Positions 35,289 through 43,578 of a DNA stretch of 64,000 nt are shown one piece after another. Within the stretch, counting starts at the first letter, position 1. Every line of letters starts with the position of its first letter. The DNA is from Actinoplanes subtropicus (GTDB taxonomy: Bacteria > Actinomycetota > Actinomycetes > Mycobacteriales > Micromonosporaceae): assembly GCF_000721705.1 (NCBI RefSeq), contig NZ_JOJL01000014.1:157092-221091 (forward strand), in the 5' to 3' direction. The notes under the pieces are model-generated. The model was not told the origin of the DNA and ran no database searches. It saw only the letters and a program-made list of their open reading frames with translations. Made by a program: the position numbers and the translations under genes.

Positions 35289-36284
35289 TCAGGACGCCCG
35301 GTCGACGAGTAGTTCGAGCAGGTGACACAGGCCGTTCTTCCCGGCCTGGTGAAGTTCCGGGGCGGAGTCCAGAATTTCGAACGCCCTCCGGTACTGCTCG
35401 GCAATCCTCTGTTCCACCGTGTCGAGCGCACCCGTTTCGATGATTATTGAACGACACGATTCGAGATGTTCGTTCGATAGCTCCTGCTGTCCCCGGGCAC
35501 GGTCCATCTCGGCAACCTGGCTTCTGGTGGCGCTCGAGCGGGCCGCCGTCAGCAGTAGGCTGCCTTTGCCTGCGGTGAGATCGTCACCAACGGGCTTACC
35601 GGTCACTTCGGGGTCTCCGAACACTCCCAGAACGTCATCGCGCAGCTGGCAGGCCTCGCCCGCGTGTCCGGCGAACTTCCGCCGTACCGCGACGGCCGGT
35701 GAATCCGGGTCCGCCACCTTCGCGCCGATGACGAGCGGTCTCTCGACGGTACAACTGGTGGTCTTGAAATACGCCACCAGAAGCGCGTCCTCGCCCGACT
35801 CCGCGGGTTGGGCCGCCATCCGCAGGTCGAGGTACTGGCCGACCATGAGGTCCTGGTTGCCGAGATTCGTGATCTCGAGCAGAGCCGAACGGGTGGCCGC
35901 GTCCAGTTCCCGGTGCAGGATCAACTCGTACGACCACACGAGACAGATGTCACCGAGCAGGATTGCGGCGGCCCTGCCGAAGGAGCGCGATGAGCCCTCC
36001 AATGCCGCGGCAATCCCGATGATCGAGGGCTCATCGCCGCCTCCCGGTTTTCCGCCGGCGGCCGGCCACCCCCAGAAACAAAAGGATGGGCGCAGGAGCT
36101 TCCCCCCGGCCAGGAGTTTTCGACAAGTTTCCATGAGCGGTTGCGACCACTCAGGCGGTGCACTCGTGAGTCCGTCGCCCAGACGTTGCAAGGCCGATTC
36201 TCGCTCGTGCAGGAACCCACGAAGAAGGCCACGGACGGAACCATTGAACTCGGAGATCTGGATTTCTGGAAAAGCCGGTTTCAA
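35289..36284 (-). CDS. Polyprenyl-synthase-like protein lacking the first Asp-rich motif
   Basis: 331 residues, clearly homologous to trans-prenyl synthases: GGKLLRPSFCFWGW, FKTTSCTVERPL, and an intact second motif CQLRDDVLGVFGDPEVTGKPVGDD. The stretch that should carry the first DDxxD and the RRG motif is absent. IGIAAALE runs straight into GSSRSFGRAAAILLGD, roughly 40 residues shorter than the paralogue encoded at 29903-30991. The Asp of WADE/WSDE is Tyr (WSYELI). The frame is open and codon use is normal, so it is expressed rather than decayed. It heads the terpenoid unit, 56 nt before the cyclase gene. It could be an inactive partner subunit or an enzyme with altered chemistry. Confidence 0.85.
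   Translation of the reverse strand: MKPAFPEIQISEFNGSVRGLLRGFLHERESALQRLGDGLTSAPPEWSQPLMETCRKLLAGGKLLRPSFCFWGWPAAGGKPGGGDEPSIIGIAAALEGSSRSFGRAAAILLGDICLVWSYELILHRELDAATRSALLEITNLGNQDLMVGQYLDLRMAAQPAESGEDALLVAYFKTTSCTVERPLVIGAKVADPDSPAVAVRRKFAGHAGEACQLRDDVLGVFGDPEVTGKPVGDDLTAGKGSLLLTAARSSATRSQVAEMDRARGQQELSNEHLESCRSIIIETGALDTVEQRIAEQYRRAFEILDSAPELHQAGKNGLCHLLELLVDRAS
35987..36037. repeat. 13-bp perfect inverted repeat at the deletion site of the prenyl-synthase-like gene
   Basis: GCGATGAGCCCTC (35987-35999) and GAGGGCTCATCGC (36025-36037) form a perfect 13-bp stem with a 25-nt loop. It lies inside the coding sequence, exactly where about 40 codons including the first Asp-rich motif are missing relative to the homologue. 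Such a hairpin can promote slippage deletion; that link is inference. Confidence 0.75.
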
Positions 36285-36797
36285 CTCATTGCCCCCGCAG
36301 ATTTCGACCGGGCTTATCGAACGTGGCCGTCGGGCTGAAGCGCCCCAAGCGGGTCAGCCGATGAAATCTCGGTCCACATCGACCGGACTCAATAGACCCG
36401 ATGCCGCAAGCAGCTTATGAAAGGCGCACGGAGGATGGCAAGGCCGATCCTCACCAGAGCGCCATCGGGCCGTGACCCAGCGTCACCGATACGGTGCGCT
36501 CCGGGCATTCCTAACGGGATGGCGCGCTTCAGGAAATGATCCCTTTGCCTCGATCACGCACACAGAGTGAATACCCGAAACTTGAGTCTTGTCCCACGTG
36601 GTAAGACACGAGCATCCGACCTATGTTGACCGACATCGATCCAGGATGGATGGACGATCTCCCGGGAAGTGGTGCCGAATATGTCGGCACCCAAAGGTCG
36701 GGAGCACGTCTTGTCGTTGATCTCTTCGGTCAGAAACGGGAACCGGCCCGCTGCCTCGCCACGCCGGTAGTGCACGGCGCGTCCACCGCGGAGCGCG
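36285..36797. other. Gene-free gap between the two minus-strand operons
   Basis: 513 nt with no convincing reading frame. It must hold the promoter of the terpenoid unit (near 36285) and the end of the peptide operon (near 36797). An 8-bp perfect inverted repeat, GGTGCCGA (36671-36678) and TCGGCACC (36684-36691), lies 107 nt past the ATP-grasp stop. It lacks a T-run, so it is a weak terminator candidate. A CCACGTGG palindrome inside GTCTTGTCCCACGTGGTAAG (around 36585-36605) is a possible regulator site. I see no clear -10/-35. Confidence 0.5.
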
Positions 36798-38096
36798 TCA
36801 GGACTCGGTGGATCGTCCCGATGAGTGCACCGCGTTGGTCGTCGTCCACGTTCGTCCGTACTGGTCGGCGAAGACGTGCGAGAGCCGCGACAGGGCCTTG
36901 TTGAGCACGCCCATCGCGGTGGGGTGGTCGGGCGCCTCACCGGTCAGCAGGTCGAGGGGCTGCGTGCCGGTACCGCCGGCCAGCACCTCCCCCGGCCGGA
37001 CGTACGGTCGATAGCCGGTCACTCCCGGCACCGCCCGCACCGAGGCAGCGCCCACCGTGGCCACCAAGCGGCACGCGTTCTCCGGAACGGGCGAGTTGTA
37101 CTGGAAATAGACCGACCGCGGCGACAGCACCCCGTGCGGGAGCGGCCTCCCCAGAGCCAGCGTCACCGCGGTGCGGACCAGATCGACGCCGCACGATCGG
37201 CGGGCGAGCTCGTTGAGATGGCCGCCCAGACGGCCGTTGACCTCGATGATCCGCGGACCGGCCGGGGTCAGCTTGATCTCGGTGTGACAGATGCCGGTCG
37301 TGACTCCGAGCGCCTTCACCGCGGCGCTCGCGAGCGCCGTCAGAACGGCCTGCTCCGACTCACCCAGGTGCACCGGCCAGAATTGCCCGACCTCGCGAAA
37401 CGGCGGCAGCAACGGATATTTGCCGGTGACAGCGATCGGAGTGACCTCGCCGTGGTGCGAGGCGGTCTCCACGGAGACGTAATCGCCATAGGGCGAACTG
37501 GGACGGCCCTGGAGCAGTTCCTCGACGAGAAGCGGTTCGCGGGCCGACCCGGCGACGAAGAGCCGTTCGTACACCTCGGCCGACGCCGCCCGGTCGGGAA
37601 TGGCCCACGTCTCGCGGCTGCCTTCACCACGAACCGGCTTCGTGACTGCCGGAAGACCGCAGTGGCGCAGCGCGTCCTGCCATTCGGCGGCGGTCGTCAC
37701 TCTCCTTGCGCGTACGGTGTCGACCGCCGTCACGCCGAGCCGGTGCCGTTGCTCGGCCTTGTCGGTGAGCAGGCGTGCGGTCTCCGGGGTGTGATAGGGA
37801 AGCCCGAGCCCGGCCGCCAGCTCCGCGGTCGTACCGATCATGGATTCGGCGAACGTGAGGATCCCCTGGGGTCGCCATCGAGCCAGCGCACGCAGGGTGT
37901 CCTCCGGGGTGCCGCCGATCGGCAGCACCTCTCCGATCTGCTCGAGCACCGGCCGCATCCTGGCGGTATGCGCCGACTCCGCCGTGACGAGGACCAACGG
38001 CGCGACCTCGGCCAGCCCAGCCGCCAACTCGCCGGCCGAGACGGACCCGCGGTCGTAGACCACCGCGACCGGGGCCGTGGCGCTCACGGACGGCAT
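36798..38096 (-). CDS. ATP-grasp enzyme of the second peptide operon
   Basis: 432 residues. N-terminal preATP-grasp domain (residues 1-110), then the central fold with GLPAVTKPVRGEGSRETWAI (ATP-binding Lys and glycine loop), LLVEELLQG, and the Mg-binding end GICHTEIKLTPAGPRIIEVNGRLGG (Glu and Asn). This is the carboxylate-amine/amino-acid ligase layout (carbamoyl-phosphate-synthase/L-amino-acid-ligase like), not a VanA/Ddl ligase. It probably forms an amide on a free carboxyl of the product or couples a free amino acid. Last gene of the operon; its ATG is 13 nt inside the condensation gene. Confidence 0.85.
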   Translation of the reverse strand: MPSVSATAPVAVVYDRGSVSAGELAAGLAEVAPLVLVTAESAHTARMRPVLEQIGEVLPIGGTPEDTLRALARWRPQGILTFAESMIGTTAELAAGLGLPYHTPETARLLTDKAEQRHRLGVTAVDTVRARRVTTAAEWQDALRHCGLPAVTKPVRGEGSRETWAIPDRAASAEVYERLFVAGSAREPLLVEELLQGRPSSPYGDYVSVETASHHGEVTPIAVTGKYPLLPPFREVGQFWPVHLGESEQAVLTALASAAVKALGVTTGICHTEIKLTPAGPRIIEVNGRLGGHLNELARRSCGVDLVRTAVTLALGRPLPHGVLSPRSVYFQYNSPVPENACRLVATVGAASVRAVPGVTGYRPYVRPGEVLAGGTGTQPLDLLTGEAPDHPTAMGVLNKALSRLSHVFADQYGRTWTTTNAVHSSGRSTES

Positions 38097-39340
38097 CGCG
38101 ACGCGACCTGCTCGACCACCGTCTCGGCGTAGCCAGGCCCGAGAATCCTCGGGTCCGCGAAGACCCGGAGACGAACGGTGCCGAGGTCGCCCCGCTCGAA
38201 GGCGTAGATGCGCAGAGCGCCGTGGATCTCGCTGCCGCCGGCGCTGGGTGGCGACAGCAACTCACCCGCGAGTGCACCGATCCGTGCCGCCGGGAGCTCC
38301 TTGAGATAGTTGAAAAGGCCGTACGGCTCGGCCGGAACGGTGCTGCGGTAGCGGTCCCCGTACCGATGGGGCTCCAGCCGCCGGACGACCTCGGCGTGGT
38401 GAATGTGGTGTGTGCCCAGGGAGCGGACAAGTGCGGCCGCGCTGCGCCGGAGCATCTCGTCCGGGTCGACGGCCGGCTGGATGGTCAGCAGGAGCCAGTT
38501 CGAGAGGAAGCCAGCGATCGCCTGATCCGCCTCGGTACGCCGGCGGGCTGCCTGGATGAGCATTCGGTACGGCGCGTCATCGGCCCGCCGCCGGTCGGCG
38601 TTTCCCATCGCGCCCGTGCACAGCGCCAATACCTGCGCCGCCCGCCCGAGCTGAGTCGATCCGAGGGCGCCACGGCCGGGCGGCAGCGGCAGCACGACCT
38701 CGGCCCGCTCGGAGGTGGCATCGTCGGTCGACGGTGCCGCGGCCAGGTCCTCCCGCAGCGCTGGATAGGTGGCTCCGCCGGTCCGCTCCCGCCAGTACCG
38801 CAAGATGCGATCCGCCGCCGGCGAGTCGGCCGCCGCCAGCTCGGCGCGGATCGTCTCCTGGTCCGACACCGGCTCCGGCCGCACCGCCCCGCCGCCGGAC
38901 AGCAGTGACCAGAGATCGGCGAGGATGTTCGCGATCGTGACGCCGTCCACCACCAGGTGGTCGAAGCAGGCGCCGACAAGCGTCGTTCCCGCGTCGGTCG
39001 CCACCACCAGTCGCGCCATCACTCCACCGGAGATGTCCAGATCACCCAGCATCGCCGCGGCGAAACCGGCTTCCGGGGTCTCGACGAACGAGCGCTCGAA
39101 CACCTCGTCGGTCGGCCGCGCCGTGGCCACGAACCCCTCCTCCGGTGAGCCGGCGAAGGCCGTACGCAGGTTGGCGTAGCGGGTCAGGATGCTCCGCCAG
39201 GCCGCACGGAACGTGGTGCGGGCGACCACCGCCGGGAAACGGTAGACGACGGCGGGCTGATCGACCGCCCGCCCGTCGCGTACCCAGGTGGTGAGCCGCT
39301 CGCGCTGCCCGAGGGAGATGAACAGGCTGTCGGCGCTCAT
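38084..39340 (-). CDS. Stand-alone condensation-domain protein
   Basis: 418 residues of C-domain fold with no carrier or A domain. The active-site motif is FDHLVVDGV: the second His and the DG pair of HHxxxDG are kept, the first His is Asp. The C-terminal part has NYLKELPAARIG and ADPRILGPGYAETVV, as in free-standing NRPS condensation enzymes. It could release or couple a carrier-bound intermediate to a soluble amine. Its ATG overlaps the thioesterase stop (ATGA). Confidence 0.8.
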   Translation of the reverse strand: MSADSLFISLGQRERLTTWVRDGRAVDQPAVVYRFPAVVARTTFRAAWRSILTRYANLRTAFAGSPEEGFVATARPTDEVFERSFVETPEAGFAAAMLGDLDISGGVMARLVVATDAGTTLVGACFDHLVVDGVTIANILADLWSLLSGGGAVRPEPVSDQETIRAELAAADSPAADRILRYWRERTGGATYPALREDLAAAPSTDDATSERAEVVLPLPPGRGALGSTQLGRAAQVLALCTGAMGNADRRRADDAPYRMLIQAARRRTEADQAIAGFLSNWLLLTIQPAVDPDEMLRRSAAALVRSLGTHHIHHAEVVRRLEPHRYGDRYRSTVPAEPYGLFNYLKELPAARIGALAGELLSPPSAGGSEIHGALRIYAFERGDLGTVRLRVFADPRILGPGYAETVVEQVASRCRP

Positions 39341-40074
39341 CGGTTCGAACGGCTCCTGACGCGGTCGAGGACGTACGCGAGGACCGAGGCCGGCTCGTCC
39401 CCGACGAAGAAGTGGCCGCCCGGCATCGATCGCACGGCGAGCTCACCGAGGGTGCAGGCCGCCCACCCCTGAACCGAGGACACGTCCACGTGCGGATCCT
39501 CCGTACCGACCAGCGCGGTGATCGGACAGTCCAGGGCGGGATCCGGGGACCACTCGTAGTTCGCCGCCGCGTCGAGGTCGGCTCGGATGGACGGCAGCGC
39601 GATCTCGGCCAGCTCGGGAATGCGTAGTGGCTCGTTGGCCGCGTCGAACTGGCAGAGCCAGGAGACCAGCGTCGCGTCGTCGAAACCCGATACGGCGGGC
39701 CGCGGCTGCTGCGGGGCGGGACACGCCGTGACGAAGAGATCGAGACCGGCGTACCCGCGCTCGGCGCCCAGCAATCGGCACACCTCGTACGCGACGAGAC
39801 CACCGAAGCTGTTGCCGACCAGGATCAACCGGCTGGCCGGGAGGCCGCGCAGCGCCGCCGCGGCGCCGCCGGCCAACTGGGCCACCGAGGCGAGGAGCGG
39901 ATCATGGACTCGGTCCTCCCGGCCCGGATACTGCACCACCTGGACGCCGACGTGCTCGTCGGCCAGCCCATGCCAACGGCGATAGGACGAGGCCGCGCCG
40001 CCGGCGTGCGGAAACACGACGACACATACCGGCCGGCTGCCGGAGGCGGAACGAAGCCACGGTGAAGCGGTCAC
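39337..40074 (-). CDS. Type II thioesterase
   Basis: 245 residues, alpha/beta hydrolase. Nucleophile elbow LVGNSFGGLVAYE (Ser), oxyanion start VFPHAGGAASSYRRW, late Asp (LVGTEDPHVD) and His (MPGGHFFVGDE). It clears misprimed carriers or, since no integrated TE is seen in this operon, may help release the product. The GTG at 40074 overlaps the MFS stop (GTGA). Confidence 0.92.
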   Translation of the reverse strand: MTASPWLRSASGSRPVCVVVFPHAGGAASSYRRWHGLADEHVGVQVVQYPGREDRVHDPLLASVAQLAGGAAAALRGLPASRLILVGNSFGGLVAYEVCRLLGAERGYAGLDLFVTACPAPQQPRPAVSGFDDATLVSWLCQFDAANEPLRIPELAEIALPSIRADLDAAANYEWSPDPALDCPITALVGTEDPHVDVSSVQGWAACTLGELAVRSMPGGHFFVGDEPASVLAYVLDRVRSRSNR

Positions 40075-41339
40075 AGCACCACCCCCACCTCGTCGCCGGC
40101 ATCGCCGGCCCCGCTGCTGGGCAGGCGACGGACGTCGGCGACCGACAGGACCGCCGCGCAGGTCACCGCGATCATGGCCGCACCGGTGACCAGCAACGAG
40201 AAATCGCCGGTGAACCGGGCAGCGAACCCGATCAGCACATATCCCAGCGGCAGCGTCACCAGCGAGCCGAACCAGTCGTAGGCGCTGACCCGGGAGAGGG
40301 CCTTGCGCGGGACGTTCGCCTGCAACGCGGTGTCCCACAGCGCCGTGAAGACACCGATACCCATCCCGGCCAGGAAGCCGCCGATGACGACGACCGTCAA
40401 CGGTGCCCGGACCGCCAGCGTCAGCAGAGCCGGGACGAATCCCAGCAGGCCGATGGTGGCCAGGAGCAGCGGGCGTCTCGGGGTGAGCCGAACCATGAGA
40501 AGCCCGCCGCCGACAGCGCCGGCACCGAACCCGCCGAGGATGAGCCCCCAGCCTCGCGCACCGCCGAGACCGTCGGCGGCGATCTGCGGGCCGAGCACGA
40601 GGTAGGCCGGCATCGTCGTCAGGTTGATGAGGCTGAACTGCACGACGATCGTCCACAGCCATCGCCGCGAGATGAACTCCCGCCATCCGTCCCGCAGATC
40701 GACCAGAACGCTCGACGACTCGGTCCGCGGCGCGACCGCATCGCGGGCGACGGTGACCAGGAAGAGCGCGCTGACGAGATAGGACACGGCATCGATCGCG
40801 AACACGATGCCCGGGTTGAAGGCGGCCACCAGAGCGCCGCCGAGGGCCGGTCCGACGAGGCTGCTGAAGGACCGGCCGATGCCGATCAGCGCGTTGGCCC
40901 GCTGCAGACCCGCCGCGTCGGTCACGGCCGGGATCAGACCGGTCAGCGCGGGACGGAAGAACGCCTGCCCCAGACCGTCGAGTGCCGCGAAGAACATCAG
41001 AGCCGCCAACGGTACGTGCCCGGCAAGCGTCCAGGCAGCCAGCAACCCCTGACTCACCGCCCGGGCCGCGTCCGTGGTGAGCATTACCGAACGGCGCGGA
41101 AGGCGGTCGGCCAGAACTCCCCCGAACAGCAGGAACACCACGGTCGGCAGGGAGCCCGCACCCATCACCAGACCGAGTCCGGAGACGCCGTGCCCGCCGC
41201 CGAGGACGGCGAAGGCCAACGCGATCGGCGTCATCTGGGAGCCGAGAATCGAGGTGTAGAACCCGGCCAGCAGGTTGCGCAACTGCCGGTTGGTTCGCAA
41301 CGGCTTCCCGCGCCGCGACGCGGTGGTGATCTCAGGCAT
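40071..41339 (-). CDS. MFS transporter (macrolide-efflux-like), probable product exporter
   Basis: 422 residues with about 12 hydrophobic segments and the inter-helix motif GGVLADRLPRRSVML between TM2 and TM3. N- and C-terminal ends are polar and cytoplasmic (EITTASRRGKPLRTNRQLRN at the start). It resembles drug/macrolide efflux MFS proteins. Embedded in the NRPS operon by 8-nt and 4-nt overlaps, so export of, or self-protection from, this operon's product is the likely job. Confidence 0.88.
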   Translation of the reverse strand: MPEITTASRRGKPLRTNRQLRNLLAGFYTSILGSQMTPIALAFAVLGGGHGVSGLGLVMGAGSLPTVVFLLFGGVLADRLPRRSVMLTTDAARAVSQGLLAAWTLAGHVPLAALMFFAALDGLGQAFFRPALTGLIPAVTDAAGLQRANALIGIGRSFSSLVGPALGGALVAAFNPGIVFAIDAVSYLVSALFLVTVARDAVAPRTESSSVLVDLRDGWREFISRRWLWTIVVQFSLINLTTMPAYLVLGPQIAADGLGGARGWGLILGGFGAGAVGGGLLMVRLTPRRPLLLATIGLLGFVPALLTLAVRAPLTVVVIGGFLAGMGIGVFTALWDTALQANVPRKALSRVSAYDWFGSLVTLPLGYVLIGFAARFTGDFSLLVTGAAMIAVTCAAVLSVADVRRLPSSGAGDAGDEVGVVL

Positions 41340-42819
41340 GAACAGCTCCGGTCATCGCCAGTTCGGCAAGTACGTCGAGGAACCGGCGAACCAAGCGCTC
41401 GGCGGCGTCGGCGGCGAACCGGGCGGGGTCGTAGGTGAAGACCAGCGAGTCGTTCGCATCGCCCCAGCCCTGCCCTGGGGGCCAGATCTCGCACATCGTG
41501 GCCGTGGAGAGTCCGTAGTACGGTTCGCGGACGAAACGGGTCTCCCCGTGGCCGAGTCGCAACCGCGGTGCCGGCGTCTGCTGCAGGACGAACACGTGCT
41601 GAAAGCCGCCGCCGGCAAGCCCCGCCTCGACCGCCACCCGCGTACTGTCCTCGATGGACAGGTCAGCGCGAAGGAGGGCACGCCGCACGGAATCGGCCGT
41701 GCGCCGGGCGAGCCGCCCGAGGTCGTCCGGGCCGGGAGCCGGTGGCAGCACCGGCACCATCGTGGTCAGGTTCCCGACGAAGCGGCCCAGGCCCGGGTCG
41801 TCCCGCAACGACACCGGTACGGCGAGCACGGCCGGCCGGATCGCCCCCGTGTCCTCGATCCCGATCCGATAGGCGGCCAGCAGCAGGACGAAGTAGCTGA
41901 CACCCAGGTACGCCGCCAGATCCCGCAATGCCCCGCCGACCGGGATGCTCCGGACCAGTCGCGCCGGCCCGGCCGATCCGGACGGAACCGGCGCGGTGAC
42001 CGCCGCCGGCCCGGCGGCCGGCGTGGACAGTTCCGCACGCCATCGCCCAGCCGCGCCGGGGTCCGGCGGATGGCGTCGCGCGAGCCGCCCGAGCGCCTCC
42101 CGGATCCCCACGTCCGGCGTACCGGGGCGCCCGTTGACCACGTCGTCGTAGGCGACGCCGAGGGCATCGGCCAGGATTGCCTCGCTGGCGCCGTCGAACG
42201 CGACGTGATGGACCCCGATGCCGAGCACCTGCAGCCCCGGCTCGACCTCGACGACGACGGCCCGGAAGACCTCGCCACGATCGGGCCGGAACGGCTTGCG
42301 CAGCGCCGAACGCACGTCGCACAGCGCCGCCTCCAGCGAGGCGGCCGGCCGGACTGTCACGACCGGCTCCGAGGGTTCGGCCGGCGTCGGCGGGCCCACG
42401 AGCGGATAGCACCGGCTGAGGCCGTCGTGCCGGCGGGGCAGGCTCGCGACCGCCGCGGTGAGGGCACTCACGTCGACTTCGCCGTGGACGACCCACACCA
42501 GCGCGCAGTTGCCGGCCACGTCGGACGGCATCATTCGCTGACGCAACAGTGTGGTCCGCGACAACGATGGAAGCGAGATCTCCACCGGCGGGCTCGGTCG
42601 CGGAGCCGACGCCGCCACGATGCGGTCGAGATCCCGCATCGTCGTTGCCGGGAAGAAGTCCGCGAGCGACAGGCGCCCGGCGTCCGGCCCCGACAGCGCC
42701 GCCACGATCCGCAGCGCCGCCAGGGAGTCGAGGCCGTACGCCCACAGCGGCAGATCCGGATCCGGCGGTACGAAACCGAGGACGGCGGCCACCGCCCGGG
42801 ACAGTTCATTCATCGGCAT
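41332..42819 (-). CDS. Carrier-condensation didomain protein (T-C)
   Basis: 495 residues. An N-terminal carrier domain of about 75 residues (WAYGLDSLAALRIV; the phosphopantetheine Ser follows Asp) is joined to a condensation domain with LGIGVHHVAFDGASE (complete HHxxxDG) and LAVPVSLRDDPGLGRFVGNL. No A domain, so the carrier must be loaded in trans, most simply by the free A domain encoded just upstream. It starts 6 nt after the methyltransferase gene. Confidence 0.88.
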   Translation of the reverse strand: MPMNELSRAVAAVLGFVPPDPDLPLWAYGLDSLAALRIVAALSGPDAGRLSLADFFPATTMRDLDRIVAASAPRPSPPVEISLPSLSRTTLLRQRMMPSDVAGNCALVWVVHGEVDVSALTAAVASLPRRHDGLSRCYPLVGPPTPAEPSEPVVTVRPAASLEAALCDVRSALRKPFRPDRGEVFRAVVVEVEPGLQVLGIGVHHVAFDGASEAILADALGVAYDDVVNGRPGTPDVGIREALGRLARRHPPDPGAAGRWRAELSTPAAGPAAVTAPVPSGSAGPARLVRSIPVGGALRDLAAYLGVSYFVLLLAAYRIGIEDTGAIRPAVLAVPVSLRDDPGLGRFVGNLTTMVPVLPPAPGPDDLGRLARRTADSVRRALLRADLSIEDSTRVAVEAGLAGGGFQHVFVLQQTPAPRLRLGHGETRFVREPYYGLSTATMCEIWPPGQGWGDANDSLVFTYDPARFAADAAERLVRRFLDVLAELAMTGAVHA

Positions 42820-42825
42820 GGCACA

Positions 42826-43578
42826 TCAGGCCTCGTCCATCGGCGTGAAGATCGACACGTGCGACGCGCTGGCCGACTCCTCGAACTCGCCACCTCGCCA
42901 ATCGGCGCACCGGCTCACCAGGCGTAGTCCGGCATCCGCCGCGAGCGCATCGAGCTGCGCGGGCCAGAGGTAACGCATCCGATGGGGCATGAGCCGGACG
43001 GGTTCGCCGTGCCGCAGGACCACGTACTGGAAGTCGCATCGCTGGGCGGCGGCGACGTGCGTACCGACCTCGAGAATCACCTGAGTGTTCGACATCGACC
43101 GGACCTTGATACCGGAGGTGCCGGGCAGCGCGGCCTCGTGCGGCACGATGGTCTCGATGATCAGTGCCCCGCCGGTTCGCAGCGCTTTCCGGCAGGCACG
43201 GAGGAAGTTGAGCTGATGACGCTCGTCGCCGACCAGGGTCACCATGTTGAAGACGGCGAGGACCGCGGACACCGGTTCGTCGAGCGTGAAGTCGGCCGCG
43301 TCCGCGCAAAGCGTCGTGATGGGCAGCCCGGCTGCCTTTTCCTCGAGGACCTTCAGCATGCTCGGTGACGCGTCGAGCGCAATCACCTCCACGCCCCGCT
43401 CGGCCAGCGGTACGGCGATCCGGCCTGTTCCGGCGCCGATCTCCAGCAACCGGCCCCCGGCCGGAACATGCGACCGGATCGTGGCCAGTTGGCTCTCGGT
43501 CGGCCGGTACCACTGATAGATCTCGTCGTAAACGTCGGCGAAGTGCTCGCCGAACGCCGGCGGATCGTGTTCGATCAT
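42826..43578 (-). CDS. Class I SAM-dependent methyltransferase
   Basis: 250 residues. SAM-binding GGRLLEIGAGTGRIAVPLA, VIALDASPSMLKVLEE, ITTLCADAADF, and FNMVTLVGDERHQ as post-motif. Typical N- or O-methyltransferase of natural-product clusters; target unknown. Its ATG overlaps the stop of the adenylation gene (ATGA). Confidence 0.87.
   Translation of the reverse strand: MIEHDPPAFGEHFADVYDEIYQWYRPTESQLATIRSHVPAGGRLLEIGAGTGRIAVPLAERGVEVIALDASPSMLKVLEEKAAGLPITTLCADAADFTLDEPVSAVLAVFNMVTLVGDERHQLNFLRACRKALRTGGALIIETIVPHEAALPGTSGIKVRSMSNTQVILEVGTHVAAAQRCDFQYVVLRHGEPVRLMPHRMRYLWPAQLDALAADAGLRLVSRCADWRGGEFEESASASHVSIFTPMDEA

Noticed and set aside
36554-36940. 128-codon minus-strand frame overlapping the ATP-grasp gene end
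   Set aside because: Composition is that of a shadow frame; no motif, and it conflicts with the well-supported ATP-grasp stop at 36798.
36798-38096. Possibility that the ATP-grasp gene is the missing vanA
   Set aside because: Its motifs and length fit the amino-acid-ligase/carboxylase type; it lacks the Ddl/VanA signature and is coupled to the distant NRPS operon.
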